Source of the DNA: Escallonia rubra
Taxonomy: Eukaryota; Streptophyta; Magnoliopsida; Escalloniales; Escalloniaceae
Assembly (NCBI GenBank): GCA_033065855.1
Contig: JAVXUO010001609.1
Location: 186,001-250,000 of the forward strand
DNA length: 64,000 nt
Direction: 5' to 3'
The position numbers were made by a program, and so were the translations under genes. How positions within the stretch are numbered: the first letter of the stretch is position 1; the number at the start of each line of letters is the position of its first letter. Positions 11,336 to 23,879 of the stretch are shown one piece after another. The notes beneath the pieces are model-generated. The model made no database searches. It saw only the letters and a list, made by a program, of their open reading frames with translations, and was not told where the DNA came from.

Positions 11336-12353
11336 TAGAGATGTCAATGGGCCGGGCTTAGGCCGGCCCAGCCCAAGCCCAACGGGCCTCCAACGAAAAC
11401 GGACCGGGGCCGGGCCTGAAAATGGGATATATGGGCACAGTCCAAGCCCTGGCCCTAGGCCCAATTTTTAGGGCCGGGCTCGGGCCCAACAGTGTTTTTT
11501 TTATTCTTATTATTTATTTTCGACTTTGCAGAGGAATTAAATTTAAATTGAATATAAATTTTTTCATAGGCCCTCCTCCTTTTATCCGGGTTTGGGATCG
11601 GCTGTTTGTGAAGTTACCTATTTTTTAAATATATATATATATATGAGAAAAATTTCTATTTTTTGTGAATAGTTACATTTTCATATGCATTGTTTACTTT
11701 AAATACAATTACTTTGTTTAAAAATAATCCACAGCGAAAATGTAAACTATGTTGTGTGAAAAAAATTATTCTAAAAACTTGAGAAAAGTAACAATATTCG
11801 CAAATTTATAGCGACAAATTACTAGAAAATATTGATCGCGAATATATCACGATTATTTGCAAGATTCGTGAATATATATTAAATATCGCGACATTAACGA
11901 ATTTATCGCGATATGTAACGATTATATCGCGAGTTGAACCTCCCTTCTCTTGAAAAAGGACAAGAGAAAAAAAAAACTCTCTTAGTGGGACTCGAACCCA
12001 AGTATCACCATTAGTTAGCACAGTTTTGTGCCACCCAACAAAGCTATGAATCTTGCTTAATTTGAGCAAAAGCTATATATATTTTATTAAGCCACAAAGG
12101 GCAGGGCCAACATGGGGCTGAAAAGCGGGTCATAAGCGGGTCGGGGCTGGGCCAGCCCTTTTTCGGGCCTAGCCCGGGCTTTTTAGGGCCGGGCCGGGCC
12201 TTTTTCTGCAATTATCCGGCCTGGTCCAAACCGAAGTCCAAAGCCCTAAATACACGGGCCGCTACTGTTTACTTGTTGTGCCGGGCCAGCCCGGGCCAAA
12301 AGCGGGTCGGGTCGGGCCAGCCCGCGGGCCGCCCAGCCCATTTGACATCTCTA
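11336..12353. mobile_element. Non-autonomous hAT-type element with perfect 8-bp target duplication
   Basis: The element starts TAGAGATGTCAATGGGC and ends with the inverse (GCCCATTTGACATCTCTA), flanked on both sides by TTGGTGGG (11328-11335 and 12354-12361). An 8-bp duplication with TAG...CTA ends is the hAT signature. Both ends are G/C-rich with repeated GGGCCGGGC and GGCCCAGCC, giving extended subterminal inverted homology. The interior (about 11500-12080) is AT-rich and has no transposase. Confidence 0.
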
Positions 12354-12361
12354 TTGGTGGG

Positions 12362-13248
12362 GGTGATTCCGGTAGTGTCTTGGTCCGATAGAGATGGGAT
12401 CTTGGTCTGATGGAGAGTAGATTCGGCTTGTTGTGAGGGGCATTTTGCTTCTATTTGGAGTCCATCGGAGCTAGATAGCGCTGGATGGCCGGAGAAGGTG
12501 GAGATTTCAGAGCGTCGCGTCCGCTGTACGGGGATCGAGACGATGTTGCAGGTGATGGTGACAGGTGTCTGAGCTATGAGTTCTAGGGTGGTTGTCTGAT
12601 GTTATTTTCTGAAAGGCTGATCTATTTTGGTGTTTATCTTGTTTAGTTAGTATTTATCTTTTTTTTTAGCTAGTAGTTATCTTGTTTAGTTAGTAATTTC
12701 TGATAGGCTGATCTATTAAAAAAGAAAACATTTGTCCGTAGGTTTTTATGTTTTTAATATAGTTTGTTACTAATTTTGTCGTTGTTGTTGTAGATCTTTA
12801 TTTTATTGTAATTCCAATCAGATGAGGATCTCATTTGTTAGTCTTTTACTTGGCTATCTGGGCATGTTTGTAACTCTCTCCTTTAACCTTATTAAATATA
12901 TATTTTTACTCGTCAATAAAAAAAATGGAGTGAGTTTACATTGACTCTTACAACTTGTGCCTAAAGTCCGCCCATGTCATTTATTTTGGTAAATAAAACG
13001 TTTGTTCCGCAGTGTGTCCTTCAGGGTGAGTTTTATAATTGAATAAGTGTCATTTCTGGAATGATTATTCATGTTTGGAACCACAAGAAGATTCATTCTT
13101 GGAAACGTTGATGTTGAAGAAAGGCTAGTTTCAAAAGTCTGCCTTAAATGATCTAATCTAAATCTCTATTCAATTTGCGGAGCTGGTAGAATCAAATGTC
13201 TTAAGTGCATCAAATCAATACTCCAGATGGTACCAGTTCTACGCACAC
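12362..13248. other. Intergenic sequence, no feature recognised
   Basis: No gene, RNA or paired repeat ends were recognised. A GC-richer block at 12362-12560 has no convincing reading frame. Confidence 0.
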
Positions 13249-13251
13249 TTA

Positions 13252-13869
13252 GGCTAGGTTTGAGAAAAAAAATTTCAGTTTTTAAAAACTGAAAAAATTT
13301 GGTAACCATGTTTAAAAACCAGTTTTTAAACTGATCTCCAGAAACTGGTTTTTTTTTTCAGTTTTGGTTTTTTCTTAGACCACCACCACCACCCTCCCAC
13401 CGCCGGCAGCCACCTCAGGCGACCACCGCCGGCCGCCGGCGACCACCGCCGGAGACTGCCGGCAGCCACCTCCGGCCGCCGGCGACCACCTCCGGCCGCC
13501 GGCGAACACCTCCGGCCACCGGCAGCCACCTCCCGCCGCCGCCCACCACCGCCGGCGACTCCCGGCAACCACCGTCGACCACCGACAACCACCTCCGGCC
13601 GCCGGCCACCACCTCCGGCCGCCGGCAGCCAACCACCGGCAGCCACCTCCGGCGACCACCGCCGGATGCCTGCCGGCGACCACCGGCAGCCACCTCCGGC
13701 CGCCGGCCACCACCACCACCACCGGCCACCACCGCCACCGCAAACCACAAAAAAAAAAGTCAAAATAAAAAGGGTTACCAAAAAAAAAGGGGTTATCAAA
13801 CACCCACTTGGCTGCTCTTTAAAAAACTGCTCTCTGAAAACCAAAAAACTTTTTTTGTCAAACGAACCC
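13252..13869. mobile_element. PIF/Harbinger-like MITE with TTA target duplication
   Basis: The left end GGCTAGGTTTGAGAAAAAAA and the inverse of the right end GGGTTCGTTTGACAAAAAAA match at most positions, and TTA flanks both sides (13249-13251, 13870-13872), as Tourist/PIF-Harbinger elements produce. The next layer inwards (AAACTGGTTTTT and its inverse) is also inverted. The centre is a GC-rich minisatellite. No transposase is encoded. Confidence 0.
13377..13740. repeat. GC-rich minisatellite (CCACC / CCGCCGGC units) inside the MITE
   Basis: A degenerate array of ~12-27 bp units built from CCACC, TCCGGCCGCCGGC and GACCACC. The repeat has no stops in several frames and so gives long Gly/Trp/Arg-rich or Pro/Ala-rich open frames that are not genes. 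GC content contrasts sharply with the AT-rich arms. Confidence 0.
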
Positions 13870-14244
13870 TTAAGAAACATGGAGTATTTTATGGAACTTC
13901 GCATGTCTAAATTAAACAAAACTTGGACGATACTTTACGGCACATGCAATTATTATTATGATTACTCACATATAATCTACGTGAGAATGTGACGACAATA
14001 GCTATATAATGTCGCATCAACGAGCAAGAATATAACTCTTTCCCCACTTTCAGTCTCAAAAAAGCTAGATTTGCAACATAGAATTGCACCAGTGATTTAT
14101 CTTCAAACTTGATGCTATCAATACTCGTTGAGTACAAAACTATTTTCTTCGCCCTTGCTATTAAAAGAATAAGGGATAATATCACTAAACTCATTGAGTT
14201 AAAGGTTAAATTATAACCAAGGATTGTGTTTTGCCGAAATAACA

Positions 14245-14575
14245 CACTACAAGAAACTGTCCCTTTAGTGACCGCCACTGGTGGTTGCTAAAGGGGAAAA
14301 AGTGGTCTATAAACCGTTTTAGTGACTGCAAAAAGCGGTCGCTAAATTTTAGTGAACGTATTTTAATAACCGGTCACTAAAATTAGCGACCACGTTGACC
14401 ACATTTAGCGACTGCACCCATGGTCGCTAAATATTTTTTTTATTTTAAATTTGTTTTGTTTAGCGACCTCAAATCGCGGTCGCTAATTTTTTTTAAAATC
14501 TAAAATATTTTTGTTTAGCAACCGCCGTATTTAGTTTAGCGACCGGGATTTGCGGTCGCTAAACTTGAGTTATGC
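14245..14575. repeat. Left subterminal repeat array of CACTA I
   Basis: Several direct and inverted copies of TTTAGCGAC / GTCGCTAAA-type motifs spaced 20-60 bp apart. In En/Spm elements such arrays bind the element's TNPA/TNP1-type protein. Confidence 0.
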
Positions 14576-15399
14576 TTTGAAAAATTAGTCTGTTTTGACC
14601 TATGTTCAAAACCTATCCAAAATTAAATTCAACAACCTGTCCCAAAACCAATTTAACCTGTCCAAAATCAATTCAACAACCTATCTAAAAATCGATTCAA
14701 CCTGTCAAACAATCTATCCACGACCAACTCAACCTTTCAACGCATTCATTCAAAAACCAATTCAACCCCATGTCCTGCATTCATTCAAACAACATGTCCA
14801 AAACTTATCTACTCAACACATCCAAAAACAAGTCCCACATTCATTTCAATACGTCAATCTCAAACCAAGCACATCAAGCTTTACATCATCAAACTATAAA
14901 CATAGGCCATTAAACTCACGTCAATGTGACAAAGAAAAACGTCAACTCTAAGGTACATACACAGTCTTCAACCAAAATTAAAAAAATGAGTCAAGTATAT
15001 GTTAATGAGCTACACAACTACAATCAATACATAAGACCCCAAAAATATACTTGTCGGCAGACCCACAAACCCCGTCATCATTATCTTCTTCATCCTTTGT
15101 AGAAGGCACCTTCGATCCAACAATGTCCTCACCGCCCTGAGAATCACCAGCACTAGGCACAATACCGCTCTACATGAAGCCATACAAATGATTCAACATA
15201 ATATATACAAATCAAGATCACAGATTAAATGACCACAATATATAACCACTTAAGAAAATTGGTATTACTTGATGTCCGGCTTCGGGCATAATAAAACTTT
15301 GTTGGATCATCATCGTATTTTTTTCTTCAACAAGTTTGCTAAGCGCTCTTTATTCGTCACTACAACTTGAGAACCGTTGCAACTGGTCGCGTCTGATGA
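14576..15399. other. CACTA I interior between left array and TNP1
   Basis: An imperfect tandem tract of CAA/TTCAACC-type units (about 14590-14900), open in one frame by composition only, followed by sequence with a few acidic-looking minus-strand codons that may be the TNP1 C-terminus. No separate gene is supported. Confidence 0.
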
Positions 15400-16660
15400 C
15401 TATTGTCTACCTAGCAACGAATGTGCGGATTGATGAGGGTGGCCGAGCATACGGTCCTTCTTAGGACCCCTGTAGCTTCTGACCACAAAGAGACCTCGCC
15501 ACTGCTTGGCTACCGTCTGCCTAAGAGTTGGCCTGGACATTTTATTTATATGCACTCTGTATAAGAAACTAATAATTGTTATAGGAATGCAACTGGCCGC
15601 AACCATTAAGGATACAATAGGTATGCAAAAGTGAATAATAGTTGTGTGCTCACCGCAAACTGCTCTGCGCTCTCAAAAACCCACTTCCCATCTTTTTTTA
15701 TTATTATTTATGTGTGACCTTAAAGCCTTGGAGCATCGTAGGGGGGCTTTTTTCAGGGTCTTCTTATCTCAGCTTCAGATTGTGCACAACATATGGACGT
15801 GATCCAGCACTATGCTTCATCTTCTTCTCACTACTCGTCATATCCTTGCCTCGCTCACTGAGGTTGGCCCATTCGGTTGTATACCAATGATCCACTAGCT
15901 GCCCCCACATGGCTTTTGAGAAGTACTTGGGGTTGTAGTCCCTGGCCATAGAAATATATGTCGCACCCGCCTGAGCTAGCGCCTGCCTCCTTGCATTGAG
16001 CATCCATTTCTTGTAATTTTCTAAACAATGCCACTCCCAGGCCTGCCTCCTAAGTTCTCTGTCAGACTCGAATTTGAAGTAGTCCTGAACATAATTCAAC
16101 CTAATTTCAAACACGATTAGCAAGAAAAATTCAGCAATAATGTTGTTCTAAAACCAAATAAAGTAATGAAAAATAGACAATCCTTACCAAGAACTTCCTC
16201 CAGACAAGTTCCTTGTCTTGTTCGGTCCACGCCTTCCACGTCGGATAAGGCCGTGGGAGGTGGGCCTTGATAATATGACCAATTTTGGTCCTAACACAAT
16301 CTTCAACAAAGCTAATTACAAGAAATCACAAGAGATACGTCAATCCCAATATAACAAAGTATTAAGTTAGATAGGTGCGCTAAAAGATGGTAGGAATTGA
16401 GCTTTGAAAATTGAAAACATACTAATTGTTGAGGACATGAGTAGTAATCCTCTGCTCTAGGGTGGCTAGGAGAGGTATCCCGTGTGTGATACCTCTAGGT
16501 ATAGATGCACTAGAAGCTATAAATGATGAAAAGGAAGACGTTATATATTTCTCATCAGTAGCCGCGTCATCAATCTTGGGTAGGGGGCCCGACTGTGCCG
16601 AAGCAGGTCCACGGTGGCCGCCTCAACGACCTCGGGGTGCGCTGGATCTCGGCATATCTA
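15400..16660 (-). pseudogene. TNP1-like gene of CACTA I (plant transposase, PF03004-like), decayed
   Basis: On the minus strand an N-terminal part begins MPRSSAPRGR near 16654 and hits TGA at once. The clearest part (15764-16123) reads RRQAWEWHCLENYKKWM, KYFSKAMWGQLVDHWYTTEW and KMKHSAGSRPYVVH, which matches the conserved region of plant PF03004/TNP1-type proteins with their basic, SGSRP-type ending. It is split by stops and probable introns. By analogy with TNPA it would bind the subterminal repeats. It lies downstream of TNP2 in the same direction, the usual CACTA order. Confidence 0.
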
Positions 16661-16869
16661 CAAAAAGACTTAAGTGAAAAAGTTAATTGATAACAATGTA
16701 GTTTGCTTGAATAATAAAAGACTTAAGTGTAGAAGTTAATTGATAACAATGTGGCACGATCGAGTGCAAAAAACAACTCAATTTAAATAGTCAACCACCA
16801 TCAGTAATAGACAATTCAATTTGAATAATAAACACCACAAGTGCAAAAGTAGATTGATAAGAATATTTT

Positions 16870-19800
16870 TGCTTTACACAGTCAATCACTATCACTAATA
16901 GACAACGGAATGTCTTCCTCCTCCTCGTAATCTTCGTCCCCTTCATCTTCATCATCATCTTCTTCTTCTTCAACTTCTTCCTCAGAATCATCATCATCAT
17001 CACGGAGGGCTTCATCATCGACCTCTTCTCCAGTATGGCCTAAATCGCAAAGAGGCTCATCGACAAGATCGTTATCCTCCTAAAGCAGCATCATTGTGGG
17101 AGCATCATCCTCTTGGTACATCTCAACAAACACATCATCATCAACAAAGTCTCTTTTGGTCTTGATAATAGTATGCCAATTTGAGTCCTTCCTTGTCACA
17201 CCCTTTGCATAGAAGACATGTGTTGCTTGAGCTGCAAATACAAAATGGTTCGTATGATCCGAGCCTTGACCTCATATAAACGTCTACAATCCCATGTCAA
17301 CTAACTCGAATATTAGCTGTAATGTCAAACCATCTGCACTTGAACATCACCAGTCGATTACTGCTGCCATAATAATCTAGTTCAACAACCTCCTCTAATT
17401 GCCCATAAAAATCACGCTCACCATCATTATAACAGTCACCTTTGACTAAAACTCCACTGTTTTGGGTTTGTTTACGAAGGTAAACTTTCATCGTGTTAAA
17501 CCTAAACCCATTGACAATGTACCCTTTATAACATGAAACTAGCTAATCTACTACGGTCAGCAACAAGCAATTTGAGACAAGGATCAACTTCATCCTAGGC
17601 GGTCTACAACAACAAACAATTTGTACAAAGTATTAAGTTATTAACTCGCATACACCATCTCACTATATTAGAAATGAGATGGGGTTTTAGAACTTACGCG
17701 CTTTCGGGACCACTCAAGGAACGCGTTGTTTCGCATTTTTTCAAGTTGTCCATCTGATATCCTCTGGTTTGGTAATAACACTTCCCCATCGTATTCACTG
17801 TATGTTATATAGCATCGTCGTTATATTATGTTCTTGAATTATGAGAAGGCAGATATATACACAACTACTTACACTATAAATGGTGCAACTTCATTGCAAT
17901 TCATGAGAGCGTACAATGTTGCGACAATATACTATTCCTCGGATAAATATCAACCACTCCTTACTCCAAGTGCACGACCAAGATGCATGAATTTGGAAAA
18001 ACACTCATTGAATTCTATGTCGACGCTATTGTCATTGCGACCAAGCTGATTCATCTGTGTATCAGCATCAATCTCAAAGTAAAGGGAGCAGAAGTGGGTT
18101 AGCTCCTCAAGGATGTAAGCCTCTGCAATTAAACCCTCAACGCGCGCTTTGTTATGCACCTTTTTCTTAAGGTCAAACATATACCTATGTAAGAAATAAG
18201 TCATTTTCAGTAAACAACGCATATGTGCAAGTATGAAATATAATTTAAAGATGGATGAGAGGCATCACCTTTCAAATGGATACATCCACCGATACTGCAC
18301 AGGTCCGCCCACTGTAGCCTCATATGCTAAGTGAATGGTCAAATGCTCAATCTCCATCGAATCAAAGAATGACGGGGGAAAGATTTTCTCTAGCTTGCAC
18401 ATTTTCTTAACAATGTTTTTCTCAAGAATCTTAACATCACTCTCTCGGAGCAGTTTGAGCACAAATCGTGGAAGAAATGACTAAGTTCAGTCAATGCTTC
18501 ATTTACTGGCTTCGACAAGAGGTCGCCAAAGACAATTGGTATAAATATTTTCATGAATACATGACAATCGTGACTCTTTAAACCATAAAACTTACAATCA
18601 GCAATGTTGCAACAACGTGATATATTAGATGCATAGCCATCAGGCAGCTTCAAGTGTTTAACCCACTCGCACACCTGTTGTATATGTTTTTTATCCAATG
18701 TATATATTGCTTTGGGCAAAACCATCTTACCATTAACCATTCATGGATGCAATTCACTCCGTATACCCATCATCTGTATATATCTGCGTGCTTTTAGGTG
18801 ATCTTTTGATTTGCCCTTGATATTCATGACTGTATTAAACACATTTTTGAATTTTTTTTTCTCAATGTGCATAACATCAAGATTGTTGCAGAGAAGGAGG
18901 GTCAGCCAATAAGGCAACTCCTAAAAGATGCACATTTTCTTTCAGTTGTGTGTTTTTCCCAAGCCAGGAAATTTTAGACTGGCAGTACATTTTCCAAATG
19001 GTATCGCATCCATGTCAAGGTTCTTTATGCACATATACACTTCATCCCCAAACAATCTGTCACATGTTTTAATGTGACGCTCCACAGTTTTATCAAATTT
19101 ATCTTTTTGTTTTTGAAATGGATGATTAGGCGGTAAGAATTATCTGTGACACCCTCAAAAGGAAGCCTTCCCCCCGTGCTTTAAGGTGAAAGCCTTACTC
19201 ACTTCCATGCATACAATAAGGACATGCCAACCTACCATGTGTACTCCACCCACACAACATACTGTATGCAGGGAAGTCATTAATAGTACACATGACTGAT
19301 GCCCTCAAGTTGAAGTTCTGTTTAAGAGATGCATCAAATGTTGGGGCTCCAACTTCCCACATAATCTTAACTCATCGATTAACGGCCGCAAGTACATGTC
19401 TATATTTCTACTCGGCCTTGTAGGTCTAGGAACGAGTAATGATAAAAACATGAATTACTTCTTCATGCACATGTCTTGAGGAAGGTTATACGGGACAATG
19501 ATCATATTCCACGTAGAGTAAGGTGTGCTAGAATGCCCACACGGATTAAAACCATAGTAGAGAGGCCAAGTCGTACATTTCGAATCTCTGCAGCAAAAGA
19601 TGGGTGTCTGCAATCAAATTTCTTCCATGCCTCTCCATCGGTAGAGTGTCTCAATAAATCGGGAACTTTGTTGCTGACGTTGCTATGCCATCTCATGGAT
19701 TCTGATGTTTTAGAAGAGTGATACAACCTTTGAAGCCTTGGTGTCAGTGGAAAGTATCGTAATATCTTCCATGCTATCTTTTTTTTTCACTGGTTGGTTT

Positions 19801-20589
19801 ATACCTTGCGTGGCCACAAACCGGACACTCATTCAAGTTATTGGTCTCCTTCCAGAATAAGACACAATCATTGTTACATGCATCTGTCTTCTCGTACCCC
19901 AAACCGAGTTTCATCATCATTTTCTTAGTATTATAGCACGTGTTAGGCAATTTTTCATCTTCTGGCAACATTTCTTTATTAAGCTTCAGAAAAGTATCAA
20001 AACTTCTATCACTTAGGCCATACTCAGACTTTAAATGTAACATTCTTTATATCAGATAACTTGGTGTGCTTTGTACTTCCTTTCCATATTGGCTCTTCAG
20101 AGTCTTTAAGTGTAGCATTCTTGTTACAATAGATAACTCGGTGTGCTTTGTACTTCCTGTGCACTCGGGTTTGGCTCTTCTTCCACATTAGGATTACCAT
20201 CATTAAAAAAGTTATCCCAGTTAATCCCACTAGGCCCAGCTTCCATTACCATATGTTGATATTGAGAAAATCCCGGATCTCTAGGACTATATTGTCTGAC
20301 CTCAGTGGGCACCTCAGCCGGCACCCTCAGTTGGTTCCCCGTGCGGAGTCCAATTCGTATAGTTACTCATAAAACCTTTACGGAAGAGATCATAAGCTAC
20401 ACCGTCGGGGGTTTTCCAACTTAACAACTGGCAATCATTGCACATAAATGTAATCGTGCCGTCATCCACAAAGTCTCGTTGATTCAAAGCGAAGAGAATA
20501 AACATGTTCACTCCCTGTCTAAACTCTTCCGATACCCCAATCCCATTTGGAGCAATCCTCCGTTGCATCCAACTTCTATCCACTGACAT
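16870..20589 (-). pseudogene. TNP2-type CACTA transposase of element I, decayed
   Basis: Read on the minus strand from 20589: an N-terminal transposase-associated region (SVDRSWMQRR, FICND-like FMCNDCQLLSWKTPDG, 20589-20314); SEYGLSDRSFDTFLKLN and NNLNECPVCGHARYKP (20043-19774); DGEAWKKFDCRHPSFA with VRLGLST (19726-19502); decayed core reading INDFPAY, GWSTHG and NLDVMHI (about 19450-18830); DUF4218-like FYGLKSHDCHVFM (18740-18390) and HLAYEATVGGPVQYRWMYPFER-type sequence (18462-18265); KKKVHNKARVEG (18222-17950); a DUF4216-like end (VVELDYYGSSNRLVMFKC, 17491-17297); and an acidic Asp/Glu tail (about 17150-16900). This domain order is diagnostic for the family. Frameshifts (for example after VRLGLST) and stops in nearly every segment indicate an inactive gene, though some breaks coincide with introns. 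Confidence 0.
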
Positions 20590-23139
20590 GATATATATCT
20601 CTTACTACCTAGTGAACCTACACATAATTGCAAAAACTTTCACATAGAGCGACAAAAGCAAAAATTTCATGTTTTGCATAGTTATGTTGTGATTGCTTAT
20701 GTAGCATGCAAGGTTGAGGCTTAACCATCTAATCTTCCTAACAATCCTCTTGTATTGTTAGGAATCCCAAGAGATCAAATGTACACAGAGATATCCTAAG
20801 AGATCAAACGTACACACAATTATCCTAACAATAAACCTCAAGATCAAACGTATGCTCGCTGCAATTACAGTAACTTTCACATGTATGATAAAATACTTCC
20901 AAATTAGCATTAAACAATTCCTGATGAATATTTTTCCTATGCTTGATTGAAGCTCTAAGGATAAACATTTGGAATGCCAGCGACACTGTCTAACATTGTC
21001 AATAATTGGCTATAGTTTATGGTGATTAACTGGACAGCCTATAACTTTGAGATTTGTACTTTTTGGAACTAGGCTTCTCGTAGCTGCTATGAGTAATTGA
21101 GTTAGTTTCATTCTCAAATGTTGGCCAAATCAAGTACATAATTTCACTTGAAACTAATCTAATCCTTAGTTGAATGACAGCTCCCTTCAAGAAATAAGAA
21201 TCCTTACAAGCCTAAATTTACTTTGCCTTTACGTATTTTTTTTTATCTTGCAATCCTAAGTTATTAAATTTGTAATCGCAATTAGATATATTGGTGTTGC
21301 ATCTTATTAGAATCAGTTTTAAGATTAGAATGATACATAATTTTTACAATAGTTTGCGAAAACTACTGTTGAAAGTGTTTTGCTAAAAGCAGCTGGATTC
21401 AGTTGTAATGTGAGTATTATGTCCCTACCCTGCCATTAGAAGGAAAGTGCTGATACAAAATATGCAAACATTGATTTCAGTCATTACTTTTAACCAAGTT
21501 TAACTTGTCAAACATTGCACATTTGATTTATAGGCCTAGTTTGAGTTGTCAAACAATAATTATTTAAGTTGTTCTAATTATAATGTCAGTTCAGTTCGAC
21601 GTTAGTATGTTCAAACTCTTTTTTTGTCAGAAAAATGATTAAAACAAACCACAAACAGCTCGACGTTAGTATGTTCAAACTCTTTTTTTGTCAGCAAAAT
21701 GATTAAAATAAACCACAAACAGCTGAAGTGCCCCTCAGGGCCTCATCAAAGGGACTCTTAAAGAAGACTATGACCAACACATGGACACAAGTGATCAACA
21801 CAAAAGGAATAATACAAGTGACAATGCTGAAAAGCATAAAAAAGAACAGCCTAAAGCAGCAGCTTGCATAAGCAGCAAAAAAGATATTAACAACTAGGAT
21901 TATTGCAACTAGGCAACGAGATGTGCACGTTGCCTTCCATGGAAGTCGAATTTGTTACCTTCCACGTAACAAAAAGGAAAAAAAAAGTTTGGGTTGGCTG
22001 GCAAGCTTAATATTTTAATCTGTATGCGATAACAAACTGGGTATCATACATTTGGATCCGATTTTGCATGTATCGCCGCAGATACCATGACTTTCTTTCT
22101 TTTTAATACCCTTTAAAATGAACAGACATTTTTAGTGTACAAATATTTGCACTCCGTTTTTAATCACATATACTTCAATACAGTTGTTAAGATGCCTTTT
22201 AGTGATATTTTTATATTCTTTAATGACACTATAAAAGATACATGATCAATTGTGAAGTGCATGTATCGAGTATTAGTTTCTAAAGATGTCTCCTTACTTA
22301 AAATATGCATTGTGCCCTTCTTTTCTTTTGTAATGATATTATATGTATAATATCTAATAAAAAAAATTTAGAGGAAAAGATGCAAATGTGAAGTGTGGCT
22401 CAACTTTTCATTTTTATTTAACCGGATTTTAATTTGACTTTCTTATTACCATAAACAACAAGATACATGTTGTTATCCGTGTATAACACTTGTGACCGTC
22501 AACAACGAACAACACTATTTATTTCGATGTGGTTTTAAGTTGGGTGGGGCTAAAGTGCCACAACTCACTAATCTTTTACTCTCGATCAAATGGCAATGTA
22601 CTTTCTATGATTTGCTTGTTTTAATAAATAAATCTTTAAGATTTCAATTTAACTCCCAACGTTTTTAAATTACAACAATTGAACTCAAAATCAATGTTTT
22701 TAAATCGTAACAATTGAACTCAAAATCAACAATCCGTTAAAATTTTGTTGATAGCCATTCTGAGTGTTCCATTAATTTGAGTGGTTTAGAGGACATTTGA
22801 GTCAAAATTTATTTTCCATATATTTTCTTCTCTTTTCTCCACCGCAACCTTAATCGTAACTCACTGCGCAATCGCTCATCTTTTCCGTAGAGTCATCATA
22901 CACCGCCGCGCCCCACCACCTGCCACCGTCCAAAACAACATTCACGATTCCAAACTACACCGATCCATGGCCACATCCATACTCACTCATCTCAAACTCA
23001 TTCACCGTGACCAATCACATTCCCCATCACTGCCAAATTCAACAGTCAAAAGCAACAATTTAGAGCATACACCCGGACAATTGAATCGATGCAAGGTTAC
23101 AGAACATAGCAACTCAACGCTAACAACATGCAATTGATT
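20590..23139. other. CACTA I long 5' region upstream of TNP2
   Basis: About 2.5 kb of AT-rich sequence between the transposase start and the right end, without recognisable exons. It includes a 64-bp tandem duplication. A region of this size could be untranslated leader or later-acquired sequence. Confidence 0.
21597..21724. repeat. 64-bp tandem duplication
   Basis: Two adjacent copies (21597-21660, 21661-21724) of a unit beginning CGACGTTAGTATG differ at only a few positions. Confidence 0.
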
Positions 23140-23539
23140 GTTAACTAAGGCTTTGTTCCATAATGAAGAAGAAGAATAGAGGGTTCACCTCGCCTGGATG
23201 ACGGTGGGCTTGCCAGCAGCGTAGTGCATGGCAGGGCTGCACGCAACAGTGGTGTTGTGGATCGGTGGTCTTCACGGCCGTCGGCATCCGCTTCGCACGG
23301 CCGGTAGTAGCGGCTGCGTGGTCTTTGCGGGAGGTGCGCTTCGGCGTGGGAAGGGATCGCGGCGAGGTGGGTTGTCGGTAGGGAATGGTTCGCAAATATT
23401 AGGGCTTGCCAGTGGGGAAGGGTTCGCGTCGAGGAAGTGGTCTTCGGCGGCGGTGCACGGTGGTTGGGAGAGACAGAGGCAGCATGTTATGTAGGGAGAA
23501 GAAAGAGAGAGAGATTAGAGTTCAAGTGTTTATACATAC

Positions 23540-23862
23540 CATTTAGCGACCGCTAGAGCGGTCGCTAATGTTAGCGACGGCTTTTAGCGACCGTTACAGT
23601 GGTCGCTAAGAGTCGTCGCATAATTAGCAACTGAGACAGTGTTCGCTAAAATTGGTCGCTAACTTTAGTGACGGCCGTTGCGGTCACTAAACGCGAGGCT
23701 AAATTATGCGCCAACTTTTTTGGTTGACCCCGCCACATTTTGTCTACGCTTAGCAACCATGGATAATATAAGTCGCTAATGCGGTCACTAAATTGTGACT
23801 TAGCGACCGCTTTTTGGGGCGGTCGCTAATCGTGGTCCTTAAAGGCCCTGTTTCTTGTAGTG
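23540..23862. repeat. Right subterminal repeat array of CACTA I
   Basis: Multiple TTAGCGACCGC / GCGGTCGCTAA motifs in both orientations up to the CACTA terminus, mirroring the left array. Immediately inside is a GC-rich block (23160-23480) followed by a GA-rich tract, probably the transposase 5' leader. Confidence 0.
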
Positions 23863-23879
23863 ACACTTATAACCTTTGA

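Larger units (their letters stand above)
14245..23862. mobile_element. Complete CACTA (En/Spm) element I, 9.6 kb
   Basis: Starts CACTACAAGAAACTG and ends with the inverse (TTTCTTGTAGTG), flanked by the 3-bp target duplication ACA (14242-14244 and 23863-23865). Both ends carry clustered subterminal motifs of the form TTTAGCGACC / GGTCGCTAA. The interior holds a TNP2-type transposase (16.9-20.6 kb) and a TNP1-type gene (about 15.4-16.7 kb), both on the minus strand and both interrupted. The structure is complete but the proteins are decayed, so mobility would need proteins from elsewhere. Confidence 0.

Noticed and set aside
13326-13919. Long Gly/Trp/Arg-rich minus-strand open frames (up to 197 codons)
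   Set aside because: They come from a stop-free GC-rich minisatellite that is open in several frames on both strands; no start context, domain or conserved unit supports a protein.
19476-19721. 81-codon plus-strand frame over the CACTA I transposase
   Set aside because: It is the antisense shadow of the TNP2 segment DGEAWKKFDCRHPSFA on the minus strand.
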